DNA of 64,000 nt, taken from assembly GCA_014925825.1 (NCBI GenBank), contig JACGCK010000105.1:99137-163136 (forward strand), written 5' to 3'. Positions 11,454 to 24,210 of this stretch are shown one piece after another; the stretch's first letter is position 1; every line of letters begins with the position of its first letter. The notes below the pieces were generated by a model that was given only the letters and a program-made list of their open reading frames with translations, ran no database searches and had not been told where the DNA came from. Source of the DNA: Pholiota molesta. Its lineage: Eukaryota > Basidiomycota > Agaricomycetes > Agaricales > Strophariaceae. The position numbers and the translations under genes were made by a program.

Positions 11454-13970
11454 GTGATCAATTCAGAACAACCAGACAAGGGAAGCAATACCCAGAACGC
11501 TAGACGTCGCGAGAGACAAGCTCGGGCCCGTGGTAGATCCCTCGACTCGCGTCGCGATCAGCAGCAGCATCGTCGAGAGACAGAGGAAGGAGCAGCGCCC
11601 ATGGTGTCCCTGCACCCGGACTACCTGCGCGCTATACACAGTCAGCGACGCGCGCCTAGCCCCTCGACTTTGCTTCGCGGTCACCTTCATCACCCTCCCG
11701 CGACAGAGGCAGCACCTGGACACATAGATCACCAACAACCTTGACAAAAGAGTCGGGCCCTCAGGGGCCCAACACCCTCCCTGATGTGAGTGAAATGCGA
11801 TCCAACCCTTCAAAGATAGTCTGACCATCGTGCTAGGGGTTCAGTGGTAGGCTTTCAGACCAGGATGGCCTGTTTAGGCTGGAGATGGCCCCTGACATGC
11901 TTTATTCGGCAGGGTAAGGAGTTGAGCGCTATTGAACATTTCAGTATCAGGCTGATTTTCACGATAGGTTTACGCGCCCATATGGCGGAATGAATTACCA
12001 TGACCCACCAAGGCAGAGCCCCAGAAAGAAGGAGACGCAGAGCAAGAGTTGTATGTCTAACCCAGTTGTACCTGGAAAAAAGTAGGGCTGAGCATTATGC
12101 TACGTATATAAATCACGATAATGTAGCACTTGCCAGCGCAGCAGACCCGTCGCAAGCACCCACAGTGCATCCAATCCCCAACTTCGTCGGCAGTTCCACA
12201 CGCTACGTCGCCGAGTATGCACTCGGATGACCATCTTCAGCTCCAACACTGGAGCTTCCACTTCGACATCGTCGTCATCGGCGCTCGCTTCTGGCTCCGC
12301 GCCATCCTCCCAGCCATCTGCAGAATAATCCATCAGTGCGGGCTCCCATGGGGCGCCAGCGAGTGGCGGCGGCGGCGGCCAGGGTGAAGCTGACGAGGAA
12401 GCAAACGGGTACGGACGAGGATGTCACGGCCGCAGAACGACGAGGATGATGAGGGTGAATCTGAAAACCATAAAGATGTAGCGAATCAAGAGGATTCCAC
12501 ATCTTCGGTAGGTGAGGGCTCGACACCGATGATGGCGTCGAGCGGCGCATTTCCGCCATCGTCATCATCTGAACTGGCGGGTTATATCCAGAAGTCAATG
12601 TCTGGATTCATGGAGAACAAATATGAGGCCTCACCGACATGGCTTCCCAAGACGTCGTCGTCATTGTCATCGTCGCCGCCGCCACCACAGTCGCTCTCAG
12701 ATCCCATGTCCTCGTCGTGGCAAAATATCTTGTAGCCATTATCGACCTCGAATATGCCGTTTCCGTCATCAAGCACTTTACCCTCCATATTGATTGCGTC
12801 GAACGGCGCATTACCGTCGTCGTCATCGGAACAGGCTGATGATACGTAGATATCAATACCTAGATTCGCGACGAACACATATCAGAGCTTACCGTGGTCC
12901 GTCAAGGTTCCCCGACACGACGTCGTCGTCATTGTCGCCGCCGCCACCGTCATTCGCTGGCACCCGATGGGACTCCGCACTGGAGCACCATCCTGCAGAA
13001 AAACAGAAAGCTCCAACGTCTTGGGTGGGTGAGAGGTCGACACGGCTGATTGCGTCGTGTGGCGCGTTTTTGTCATTATCATCATTGGGAATGGCTTGTC
13101 ATAATCAGATTTCAATGTCTGGATTCACGGCCAATGGATACCAGGAGTACACACCGACATTCTACCCCGAGCCAGCATCGCCGCCGTTGTCGCCGCCATC
13201 ACCGTCGCTCTCAGATTACACGTCCTTGTCGTGGCCAAATGCCCTGCCGTCGTCATCGACGTCGAATACCATGTTGTCACTGGGATCCACTGCCATCACC
13301 TCATCACCCTTACCACAGCCAGCTAGCTATGCTCCGACGTCAACCCCCGATATACAACAGCCACAAACGGGGGTTACTTACCAGTCATATCCTCCAATAC
13401 ATCGTCGCTGCCTCCGCCGTCGTCGACCTTGAATACGACAGTACCATTCCCATTCGAACCCAATGGAACCAGCCCCGTCGCACCATCAGAATACATGCGC
13501 AACGACGCCGAATCGCACTGAGGACTTGGTTGCTCCAGGCGCGCTGTCACGAGCGCGTAACGAGGAAGAACTAGAGCTACAATCGGCTCAGCAATATGAC
13601 AGCGCTGACGTTACTGACATTCACTCACCCTCTACTACCTCTGACGGCGGGGCATCGCCACCCTCCAACATCGTCGTCGTCGTCGTCCCCCTCAACATGC
13701 CGCCGCTCCCACCGACACGTCCTCATCAAGCGCACCAGCGGAGCTACCAGATAGTCGTGCTCCGTTTCTATGGCTGGCGCGGAATATCAGTCCCGCAGCC
13801 TTCCAGTGGCTGATCAGCCAGTTGATCTTCGTGTTACCCCGGTCCACTGCCGCCAGCATTCAGATGGTCCGCGAAGCGGCGCAGAGACACGGCATCGCCC
13901 CAGAAGACGTCGACGAGTTCCTGGAGAGGGCGTTCAGGGGCGATTCTATACCAGGTGCGTCCATCGCCTT
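11454..13970 (+). pseudogene. Serine/proline-rich repeat gene, broken copy A
   Basis: Homologous to 36115-39420 (copy B), including conserved intron borders: CGCGACAG at about 11700, the CTGATGTGAG donor at about 11780, GTGCTAG at about 11833, and a final acceptor near 12135. Copy A has a one-base loss before the TTGTATG donor near 12050 relative to copy B, and its repeat region (12421-13660) switches frame several times, as the fragments FPPSSSSELAGYIQKSMSG, FLSLSSLGMACHNQISMSG and others show. The C-terminal block (13690-13950; LARNISPAAFQWLISQL, then IQMVREAAQRHG and DEFLERAFRG) is still well matched. No ATG is found at the start. Function unknown. Confidence 0.6.
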
Positions 13971-14104
13971 GCAAGTTCCATTCGATATTGGTCGTTGGAC
14001 TTTCTCCGTGAATAGGGCATGGATTGGATTATGGCCAGTCACTAGTCAGTCGTTGTGGGGCCTTGGTGGGGGCAGGTGGGGGCCATGAAGCAGCAGGGAA
14101 TCGT

Positions 14105-14132
14105 GCGCAAGCCTGCGCAAGCCTGCGCAAGC
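14105..14132. repeat. Short tandem repeat, 10-bp unit
   Basis: GCGCAAGCCT repeats almost three times. It lies just downstream of the broken serine-rich gene and has no evident function. Confidence 0.7.
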
Positions 14133-17100
14133 GGGCTTTCGATGGAATGGACCACGTGCGTATTTGTTTCTATTTTGCTAAGGCGTTGCGTGTCGTTCCT
14201 TCAACGGCATTTTCAACCTTCACTCAAACCTAGTTCCTTCCCCTCTATCTTACGTGCTGATACAGCACGCTTCACCGACATATGTGGATCATGTTCCTCG
14301 ATCTTGATTATCAGAGACGCGACTTTATCTGACCGGCTGAGCTAATGACACACAACATTCCCACTAAGTATTATGGGACTGCTTTTTTTCGACTTCGTGA
14401 TGCTCTGCTCTTTATCTGAAGTAAATCGAACACAATGGTAACCTTTATATTGATTTCTATCGAATATTCGAGAGAAATGTTGCGTTTACGAATCCTTCAA
14501 ATGCATTTGTACGTCAAGTTCAACCATTTTCCTACTGTAACTGAGCGCTTATTAGCTACGTATATAACTATATCTTTATTCTAGCCATCTGCCGGACACG
14601 ACAATTTGGCACCAAAACTTCTGAAATATAAGAAGTCCCACCACAATATTTGCGGAACATTGCCGGCGTGTCAGTCAAGAAGATGTTGGCGTTGGCGAGT
14701 CAGTTCGCACTTATAACGGTCAATATTTCTTTGTCTTTATACAGGACATGCCAACTCTTCATTCTCCTTGACAGATATAGTGTGTACGTGCATCAAGGCT
14801 TTTCTACCATTCATCATAGTTGTCGGATAGGACAAATGTGATGCCTTATCTATAGCGAGGTACGTTATCAGATATCTGATACTTTCACAATCTTGGACTA
14901 AACATCGCCGTTCATCAAGATACAGATGGGTCCCCTTAACACGAATGTAGCTCGAAGCCGCAACAAGCATCAGATACCTATCGCATCTCCGCTGATGTGA
15001 GTCCCTCCTAATTTCTAAACAGCCTCATCCTCGGATCTCGATCCCAGCCAGGTTTAGAAGCTCACCCAAGCTAAGCTACGGGCACCGTAAGCAGCTGACC
15101 ACCCCGAGCAGACAGATTTAGCCCAAACGCATGCCACCCAGATCCACTGCCTCAAAACGGCGAAAATCCTACTGGGTGCTAAGGAAACCAGCCTCGACCA
15201 CGCCCCCACGCTCACGAGAGCCGAGAAGAAGGTGAGTGGTAATTTAGATATGCCGCGGGGTATAACGAAATCTGCCTGTGCTAAAAACCCTAAAAAGTTG
15301 TAGAAGGGACTTGCGCTCTTGCCGTGAAAGTAACCGCCGGGTTTTTTCCATCACGTCGATAGGGATGCATTCGTCGTCCTTCGTGGTGCCGAGCCCTAAT
15401 GCTCAGTACGGGAGCTTCGAGTCCTTAGCTTCGCCTCTAATGTACGGATACTTTGATTGACTGTTGAACCGGCCTCGTAGGTCGTATTCATTTCCGGTCT
15501 TTTATCACAGTTTCAGTTTCCGCGTATCTGCTGCATGTATAGCTGAACCTTCCTGTCTAAAACCTCAATTCTTACCTATCGTAGGCTAGGCTATTACGAC
15601 GAATACTGAGCTCATACAGCGGCACCCGGATAGTCAACGCTCGGTGATAATGCTTATCTTCACGGATATACCCCGTAGCATTTTACTTCGCTGTCAACTT
15701 GGACACAGCGCCACTAAGACAGAGCCTCGTGGAGCGCGGTTTACTTCACAAGAAGTGTAGAAGCAGAAAATCCTGCCCCTCAGGAATCGATGTATTTTGC
15801 TCTGCCAGAGAACCCAGCTATGTCTTCTTTAATTTATTAAACTTAACTTAAATGCTTTCTCGACAATCGTACTGTTGAGATTTCCTCTGATTTCCTCAAA
15901 TCTACTGCTCCGTGCCATCTCTCGGCACTTCAGATCTACTCTGGACACCCGCTACATCCTAAAGCGCATAAGGTCCGAGACTCCGAGCCGGCTGTGCGTG
16001 TGAGATGGGCTCTATCATCGAACAACGTTACGCCTTACAAAGTATTAGCGGATGCTTCTCCATATGACTCCTCACGCTCTCGACCTCCTCGATGAGCGCG
16101 TCTTTGATGCCAACCGCCCAATAGTATTCCCTCCTATCACCCTCTATCATAGTTGAGTCTAAAATTATCAAACCCCGCGGCAAACACCAAGCAAATACAG
16201 ACCCTAAAAACATATTGTATGTTCTTGCTATTCCGCTCACTCACCTGTCGTGAAATCCGACACCGCTACACCAATTCCAAACATCTACAACATCCCACGG
16301 ACCGCCAACAGCGGAAGGTGCCCTCGACCGTGGTCGAAATTTTGATGGACGGTTATAAGTAAGACGAAATAGCTATCACAACGTTATCGCCGCCGTATTG
16401 AGCAATAACCTAACTCCGGACGTGGCGTTCGACGGATGCAAACCTATGACTGAGGTGTTTGTCACGGACCGCTGATCATCGTGGACTTCGCCTTCAGGGC
16501 GTATACAATATGTTTTAATGAAACAGAACTGAAGACATAAGAATGTACCTGCATTGATTTCCATTGTCCTTACTTTTCGTTCATCTCTCGCTGATTGACA
16601 TGGCTCTTCGTAGCTTTAGGCCTCAGGAGCTCATTGGACTGCGACTCCGCATAAAACTTGATTGAGACGTACCTTGGAACTTCGGTCCCACCTTATCTTC
16701 GACGACGACTTACTAGGCGCGTTGATGCGGACGCCGGGGGCTTGAGTAGATTGAGAGCAAGGCAGACCGGTATTAAACGTGTGCAGTGCTGCCGTGATCA
16801 TGTTCCTGCAAGCTCCCGTCTGTCATTCAGCATATTGTGTTCCTACGGTGCTTATCGCGTTCATCAGCCCATCACGCAGCGCTATTATCCTGTGGATCTG
16901 TATTTCAATTTGTATAGGGCGAACATGCGTCGACGAAGCGTCGACGACTGGGTTCTGCGGGTCGACATATGACAGTCATGTACTTTCGAAGTAACTCAAT
17001 TCCGCATTAATTGCCCATCTAGGCACAAACCTTCACTATCGCAGACGGATGACATACCAGTGTGCGACACATGTGAACACGGTGAAATGCCTAATACTAA

Positions 17101-18003
17101 CAGATCAGCTGTGACATATATACGCGCCGACCATGACAGGCAGTACGTCGAGCGTTATAACGGGACTCGACCTCCTCCGATTCAAGGGAAGGGTGGTCTG
17201 GGCAGAGGTCGGGATTCCGGATAGAAAACGGAATCGTTATGAGACAAATTTTTGACACGAATAACCACGATCCAGTAGACTAAGATAAGAGGCTGGATTG
17301 AGGCTGGATACACATGCCCAAAATCAGATTTTTTCGATTATCATATCAGTCCCAAATCGTGCTCTTCTGCTTTTTTGATTACCCTCGCTACAAATAAATC
17401 TGTCGGAGTCTTGCGTTTTATCTATATGTAACTATACCCCAAGTACATCATTTCTATAACATATTCCAGGAATCATCTAGACAATGACAGAGCGCATTGG
17501 GATCAGGATGAACTATTACATCCGTGGCGAGATCACTGACGCCGACCATCGAATCCATCGCTATATTTTCCCGCCTTCGTACGCAGTCAAAGAGATACAT
17601 ATTGTATAGCTGCTTCCGAAGAGAGTAGACGCAAGGAAGCTTTGAAGCTCACTGCCTCTGCGGTCCACTGAATGGCTGGATGTTCATTCAAGCGTTCTGG
17701 TCGAGTGACACGGGTACTGGTCTAACAATTGATTCGCGTATTATTTGACGTTTGGTGGGCGGACATAATTATTACGCGCAATGTTTTCCGAGTAAGGGTA
17801 TAGCTTCGAGTCACGAAGCTTCATGTCCAGTGTCAGAGAATTTAATTGATAATAGTGATGTTGTTATCTCATGACAATGGCTAGTCGAGAAATTGTTCCA
17901 AGAAGATTAACAATTACTAGGTAGGCTTTCCAAAATTAAAGTATCGTTTCTCCAACCTAAGTCACTCTGAGCCTCTCTGGTCTCACAGAAAAAAGGGTTC
18001 AAT
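14133..18003. other. Long gene-poor stretch
   Basis: About 3.9 kb without a supportable gene. The longest candidate frames (for example 16028-16240 minus and 16658-16972 plus) are short, lack homologous partners in the window and have no convincing splice partners. A 42-codon frame from an ATG at 17484 looks protein-like but ends without a clear donor. Base composition is more AT-rich than the flanks. Possibly old transposon or gene debris. Confidence 0.45.
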
Positions 18004-18438
18004 TCATTGAGTGTAATGAAAGAATACATCGTCAATACAATCATGGTAGAAATGTTGAAAAGTTGCTTGAATTATGTACACCGGAAGAATGAAATCAAAG
18101 TTCCGTCGTCCTAGGATATCTACATAGCACATCTCCGTGCTACTATTTCCATCGAGCACAGAGTATGTATTTACCGGAAGCCATGGCACCCATTGAAATG
18201 GATGATGAGGAGGACGTGACCCAAGGTGTGTTGACCGTGAGAACATGTCGGTCAGAAGCTGACAGGATTGGCCCTGGTTCTGTTCGCTCTCATGTGGCAC
18301 TTTCATTGCTACTCTCAGGTTCTGGAGGATTGCCCAGTCGTCCTTCGCAGCTTCTCCGCACATAACTGCCCATATCGTTCCTTCGACGTGAATCCAGAGT
18401 CGCCCAGTCGCACCGCGGCCATCTGCGCGCAAATTCAT
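18004..18438 (-). CDS. Hypothetical protein (144 aa)
   Basis: One open frame from an ATG at 18438 (MNLRADGRGATGRLWIHVEG) to a stop at 18004. It contains a tryptophan-rich region and ends DIDDVFFHYTQ-like. There is no signal peptide, no repeated domain and no family I recognise. The neighbourhood gives no support, and overlapping frames of similar length exist. This may be a chance frame or a decayed exon. Confidence 0.22.
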   Translation of the reverse strand: MNLRADGRGATGRLWIHVEGTIWAVMCGEAAKDDWAILQNLRVAMKVPHESEQNQGQSCQLLTDMFSRSTHLGSRPPHHPFQWVPWLPVNTYSVLDGNSSTEMCYVDILGRRNFDFILPVYIIQATFQHFYHDCIDDVFFHYTQ

Positions 18439-19237
18439 CTACCACACGCTGATATCGGATGGACGTGAACGCTGGCATGCCGGTACAGTCACCTGTAGCG
18501 GAAAGATCAACCGTCTTCTGATAACATTAGCTGTGTTATTTTTGAGCTTGTCCATGTCAGTTTTGATTACTGATATAGATTGGGTTCTTGATTTTTGGCA
18601 CGTCCCAGACGAAGGATCATCTTACGGAGATTGATAGTCAAGATCCTTAATCGCTGGCGCCACCCTTCGATAATCCTGTGACCGCGATGACCTTTCATCC
18701 AATGCTGTACCGCACTGTATACACGCGTGCGATCCTAGGAAGAAGTCTCTTATCTGCCCACTTGAATAAATTTACACGTGATGGAGCTCTCCGCAAGGTC
18801 TGGACGCGCGGATTTTGGGACAAAGGCGCCGCTCTTCCAGCGCTTACCTTACTACTCCGACTTTACAGGGTCAGCCATCGCGTAGGATCTCGTAACTGGA
18901 CCTCTGCCGCGTCCTAAGCCGGCATGAATGAGACAATGAAGGTATGGTTCCTACCTTCCTTGCGAAAAGGTTATTAACGTCGAGGAACCAGATGCATAAC
19001 CCTTCCGAATCAAGTTCTTCCTATACCCGATCAACGTTTTGCGTACCTGCCTGCCATTTGCAAACCTCACGGAAGCATGAAACGGACGGCAGTGACTTGT
19101 CAATCCCAGGATATGTACGGCGCCTGCAGGCAGATGAAAGGGTCTGGGAAGGAAATTTATAAAAGCCTTCGCTAAGCGACCCCAGAAGGCAGGACCAAGT
19201 TCTCCCCTTGCGTACTCCCCCTTATTCCCAATCCACA
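18439..19237. other. Intergenic; upstream region of the first secreted-protein gene
   Basis: No supportable gene. It ends with the TATA element and 5' leader of the gene starting at 19238. Confidence 0.5.
19158..19165 (+). promoter_or_regulatory. TATA box of secreted-protein gene 1
   Basis: TATAAAAG, 80 bp before the ATG at 19238. Both paralogues have the same element at a similar distance (60 and 86 bp), which supports a real core promoter shared by the family. Confidence 0.6.
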
Positions 19238-20922
19238 ATGTTAACCTTTAGTCGGTTCTTGTCCACCGTCTCCCTTGCAGTGGCAGCTTCTGGTGCGTAT
19301 TCAACCTTGATACACTCATATGCTTCCCTGATCCATTACCTACATCGCCAGCTCTCGTAACCAACATTGTTCCACCCGCCTCCAAGGGTACTTGGAACGA
19401 TCCCTCCAATGCTCTGGACTTAACAGGAACGGAGACGGACAGCGACGCCATCGCCTCTACTGCCAATATCGTTGACCAGAAGTCGGGTGCAGCCGGAGAC
19501 GTCGACCCCAATCCCCCAGTGCCACCCGTCACCGTCACCGCCGTCGATGGAACACTGACAAACACGACCGTGACGCGTCGTAGCACCCCCGCGACGGGTT
19601 TGTTCCGCCGCGACGCGTCGGAATACGAACTGGTGTTTTCCGGTTCAGGCACTGGTCCAACTGACCGCGACGCGTCCATCGAGGGTACTGCTTACTTGAC
19701 GTTCACTCTTGTTCCAAATTCGACCTACAACGTCAACGCGTGTCTCGATTTCTGCAGCAGTGTTGAAACTTGCGGTACGACATTGTCCGCTCATCCATTT
19801 ACTCTGCATCTCATCATTTTTATGAAGTATTCGCCAACGTCTATTACGAACTCAATAATCCAGGTCTTGAAGAACAAACGTCAAACTTGAAGTGTGCCGT
19901 CTATGCCGATACGCACAGCGCCGCTGAGAAGCTCAACTTCGGCGGACAACAGCTTGCACCTCTCCCTGCTGGTTTGACTTACATCCAAGACAGTAGTGGA
20001 TACTCTTCCAAGACTCTCGTCGATCCTGCCGCCCCAGACGGTTACGAGCTCGTTTTCGGACCGCTCAACGGTGCAAATAACGCACCCGGAGTACGTGTCT
20101 TGTATTCTGAGCGCGTAAAGTCCGTTCTGAACCATCGTATTTCCACAGTACATGGGATTCGCGTTCCTTGATCGTTATGATGTCGACGCGTGCGCCCAGC
20201 AGTGCAACACTCGCGGTGCTGATGGCCAAGGCGGTGCCTGCCAGTTCTTCAACATCTGGCGTGCTGTCGTCAACGGAAACCCCACCACTTACACTTGCTC
20301 AATGGTACGTTTCGCGCCGATATTCACCTGAACAGCGCCTGACCTTTAACCGTAGTACTTCATCGTGGCCGACGCGTCCACTGCTGTCAACACTGGCCAG
20401 GGCGATCTGCAAGTGACTTTCTCCCGTGGTTACAAGCGCAAGAACTTCGTCATCGATGGCGGCTTCGAGGGGTTCACCGAGTGCGACGACTTCTGCTTCG
20501 ATACCAGCTACGCGAACTGGATCGGCACGAGCCCGGCAGGCGGCACCCTCGATGCGACCATCTTCTTCTTCCAGCCCTACGCCCACTCCGGCAACGCGGT
20601 GTCCCTCCTCGGCTCGGCCACGGCGGAAGACGCCCTCGCCGGGACGCTCACGCCCGCGCAGCCCCTCGCCACCGTCGCCGGCAAGACCTACTCGATCAAT
20701 TTCTTCCACGCCAGCGCCTTCAGCGGGCCGTCGCTCGAGGCCAACGCGTTCGTGGACGTCCGGTGGAACGGCGCGACGGTCGCGACGATCCGCCCCGGCT
20801 TCGAGAACTATGCGTTCTTCCAGTTCACGGTCACGGCGGTCGGCGGCGACGTGCTCGCGTTCCACGGTGGCGCCGCACCAGCGTGGTCGTTCATCGATGA
20901 TGTTTCTGTCTTCCAACAGTAG
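19238..20922 (+). CDS. Secreted PAN/apple-like cysteine-rich protein 1
   Basis: Exons 19238-19292, 19352-19774, 19828-20090, 20149-20304, 20356-20922 (487 aa), all introns 51-59 bp and in phase. Residues 1-19 form a signal peptide (LSTVSLAVAASA). A serine/threonine-rich pro-region follows and ends in dibasic sites (TRRS, LFRRDAS), possible Kex2 processing points. Next come two cysteine-rich half-domains of PAN/apple type (YNVNACLDFCSSVETC ... LKCAVYADTH; YDVDACAQQCNTRGADG ... YTCSM). The C-terminal 190 residues, on one exon, are beta-rich (DGGFEGFTECDDFCF, NWIGTSPAGG, FHGGAAPAWSFIDDVSVF) and may bind carbohydrate. It resembles proteins labelled fruit-body-specific in mushroom genomes; that label is from memory. 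Probably a secreted cell-surface protein. Intact. Confidence 0.8.
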
Positions 20923-22495
20923 ACCGCTTAACTCCGCTGTTGCTTCCTTCCTATATCACTTTCTCTTTTGTATCTCAAGGGGACCACCATTTGGTGGCGT
21001 GGTATGTACGTATATATGTGTGATTCTGACTTTTTATTTAGTTGTTAATATGAAAAAAAAATCTTTTCGCATCTTTTATCTCATTCCTCGAAGGGCACGG
21101 CGCACTCGAGTGGTTTGTGACTGTGTTCCTGTCTTCGCTTTTTGATCAATCAAGCAACTGTCTGCCAGTGCGAAGAGATAAGTCTGAGCATGAAAAGGCT
21201 ATATATCTGTTAAGGAAATAACCGTTGATTGATTGATTGATTTTGTGTGTGATACTCGTACTTGAGTCTGACCTTGTCAAGAACCTGGTCAAGATCTCGA
21301 GTTTCGAGTTTTGGCATTCGAAAGTGGTGGACCAAACCTAACCCTATTGAGTGCTCGCAAGGGCAGCTAAGAAAGAATCTGACCTCGTGAATCACCTCAA
21401 GTCATAGAATTATCGGAAGAATTGTGTATATATGTAAGGTGCAAGTTAAACTCTTCAACGTTGACATGATGATGAGTATCAGGTGATGGAAAGAATGGCA
21501 ATATTTTGATATTTGATTTGTGTTGGTGGGAGAAAGAATACTTCAAACGATCCCATATAGTATGTTCCATTGGAGGACTTCCAATTTCATGAATCGTATG
21601 TACATTACTCGGATATAAGTGAGTACTTGAGTCGTGTTGATTGCAGGCTGGCCCAGAACCCGTTCCCCTTAAGTATGACATCAGGCCAACACCAGGCGCA
21701 CTGACTGAGCAACAAATGAATGATGTCAACCGCGGGCTATGCCTCTGCCAAGGACACCTTCCGCTCACAAACTGATTCTCGACGAGTGATGCTGAATCCC
21801 GACGTGTCAAACGGGAAATTTCCTCGGAAACCAGAAAACCTTTGGTCTTGGCCTTGCTTGACCATCACTGTTTATGCAGGCCTGCCTATTCCGAGTACGT
21901 TCGAAACACATTCCACATCATTCACTCCGGAAAATCGAGCGACGAGAGCTCATAGCTCAGCACAAACTCGCAACTGTCTGACATTGTAAGGAGGTCGTTG
22001 CATACCGCTTCTACGCCCGCCGAGGATGGTAATGTAAAGTGAATCTTTCCTTGAATGATTCTTTTTCAACTTCATTGGGGAAAATAGAATTGGTGGAAGC
22101 GTCGAAAATTCCGCTCTTATTATTTGTTGAGTCAATCGTAGTGAACTGTCATACGGCCCGAAACAATCCTATCGCTGAATCATACGTCGAAGAGTCAGGC
22201 AAAGTCAGGCATACTAACGACGTACAAAGTGACTTGAACGCCAAAATATGATGCAGAAAGAGTAGTTCTTCTCTTGGCGGTGCTCGGTGCTCTGAAAGCA
22301 GATTCACAACACAGTTACGTGCCTGAGCGCGGCTTCCCATTTCATTGTCGAAGTAAGATATCCGACGTCGAGGCGGGCTCTAGGTAGCTATTCCATGCAG
22401 AAACAAAATGTAAGTCAAGGCCCAGTCGACGAAGATATAAAAGCCACTGCTCAAGTCAGAGGCACAGCAGTCAAAGGCCTGACAATTTCCTTCAG
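20923..22495. other. Spacer between tandem paralogues 1 and 2
   Basis: No supportable gene. A GATT tetramer run lies at 21225-21243, a poly(A)-rich stretch follows the stop of gene 1 at about 21050, and the TATA box of gene 2 closes the spacer. Confidence 0.5.
22436..22443 (+). promoter_or_regulatory. TATA box of secreted-protein gene 2
   Basis: TATAAAAG followed by CC, 60 bp before the ATG at 22496. It is identical over eight bases to the element of gene 1. Confidence 0.6.
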
Positions 22496-24210
22496 ATGTT
22501 ACCTCAACTCATCTCTACCCTTTCCTTTGCAGCAGCGGCTTCAGGTCGGTCGCTGAGTTTTTTTCTGATGATACATACACATATATACTCAAGGGCGGTT
22601 CCACTTTATTTACAGCCGTTGCGACGAAGGCTGTACCCCCAGCCTTGCGAGGCGCTTGGTACAAACCGCCGGCTGTGATTACTCTAAATAATACGTTGAC
22701 TGACACCAATTCTATTGTGTCTACCGTGCATACCGTCAACCAGAAGGTCAGCGCCAACGGCCTCCCCAACCAGGCCATCAATAGCACCGCTGTTACGGCC
22801 ATCGACGGGAAAGTCATTCCGTCGGCCTCGGTTGTCCGCGTACCGCTCACAAGTGGCGCATCTTCCGCGACCATATCTCGACGACACTCTGCGTACCAGC
22901 AGGTCTTTTCTGGGACGGGTACCGGGCCAACTGACCGCGACGCATCTATCCAAGGCACCGCCTATCTGACCTACACCACTGTGCCCAACTCGACGTATAA
23001 TGTTGACGCCTGCCTTACTTTCTGCGATAGCGTGCCAGCCTGTGGTATGCTGCTTCATTATTGATCTAAGTTAATATATCGCTTTTTAACTAATGGCTAA
23101 AAAAGTATTTGCCAATATCTTCTATGAGTTCAACAACCCGGGACTCAACGCTGGAAGCTCCAATCTCAAATGCGCAATCTATGCCGATACGCACACCGCC
23201 GCGGAAAAGACAAACTTTGGTGGCCAGCAGCAAGCGCCGCCTCCTGCTGGATTGACCTATATCCAGCAGAGCAGCGGCTTTTCAAAGGGAACGCTCGTCT
23301 CCCCAAACACTCCTGAAGGTTATGATTTAGTTTTCGGGCCTACTAACGGCGCGAATAACGCACCAGGAGTAAGTTTCAAGAATTTGCGACAGCGTTCATC
23401 ACTAACCCTGCGATCTGTAGTACATGGGTTTCGTATTCCTTGACAGATATGACGTCGGTGCATGCGCACAACAATGCAATACGCGAGGCGCAGACGCCCA
23501 AGGCGGCGCATGCCAGTACTTCAATATCTGGCGCGCTGTGGTCAGCGGAATACCAACCACGTATACCTGCAGCATGGTAAGCGCTCATACATATATGTAT
23601 CCACTCAGAAGACTCAAGCAATCGGCAATCATTGTATATAATAGTACTACATTCCTGCCGATGTTACCACAGCTGTTAATACTGGACAAGGCAGTCTCCA
23701 AGTCACCTTCTCTCGGGGCTACAAACGCAAGAATTTTGCAATTGATGGCGGCTTTGAAGGATTTGACGCCTGCTCGACCTTCTGTTTCCAAGCATCGTAC
23801 GCAAACTGGGTCGGAACGAGTCCCGCGGGTGGTGACCTCGATGCAAGCGTGTTTTTTTCCAGCCTTATGCCCACTCCGGAAACGCCGTGGCCCTTTTAGG
23901 CTCTGCGCAAGGCACCGACGCGCTTGCTGGGACACTCACTGCAGGAGCACCACTCGCCACTGTCCACGGAAAACACTACAGCATCGGATTCTTCCACGCC
24001 AGCTCGTTTGGCTCGCCCATGGATGAGGCCGCTGCATTCGTGGATGTGATGTGGAATGGTGCGACGGTGGCTACAATTCGCCCTGGGTTCAGCGACTGGA
24101 AATTCTTCCAGTTTTCTGTGACTGGAGCTGGAAGCGATGTTTTGAGCTTCCATGGAGGCGCGGCGCCTGCTTGGTCGTTTATTGATGACATTACTGTTTT
24201 CCAGACTTGA
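22496..24210 (+). pseudogene. Secreted PAN/apple-like protein 2, frameshifted
   Basis: Same five-exon layout as its neighbours: 22496-22544, 22616-23044, 23106-23368, 23421-23576, 23645-24210; exons 3 and 4 have exactly the same lengths (263 and 156 nt). It has a signal peptide (LISTLSFAAAASA), a dibasic site (SRRHSAY) and the same cysteine pattern. In the last exon the run of seven T at 23852-23858 should be eight: the frame leaves the family alignment there and stops at TAG 23897-23899, while the correct sequence resumes one base out of phase and runs to the normal stop at 24210. Everything else is intact, so this is either a very recent loss or a homopolymer sequencing error. If real, the product lacks most of the C-terminal domain. 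Confidence 0.75.
23852..23858 (+). other. T7 run causing the frameshift in paralogue 2
   Basis: Paralogues 1 and 3 encode I/L-F-F-F-Q here without a T homopolymer (ATC TTC TTC TTC CAG type). In this copy one more T would restore the frame. Confidence 0.7.

Noticed and set aside
20299..20916. 205-codon antisense frame over the last exon of secreted gene 1
   Set aside because: Antisense shadow of a GC-rich exon; repeated opposite paralogue 3 at 26600-27184 for the same reason.
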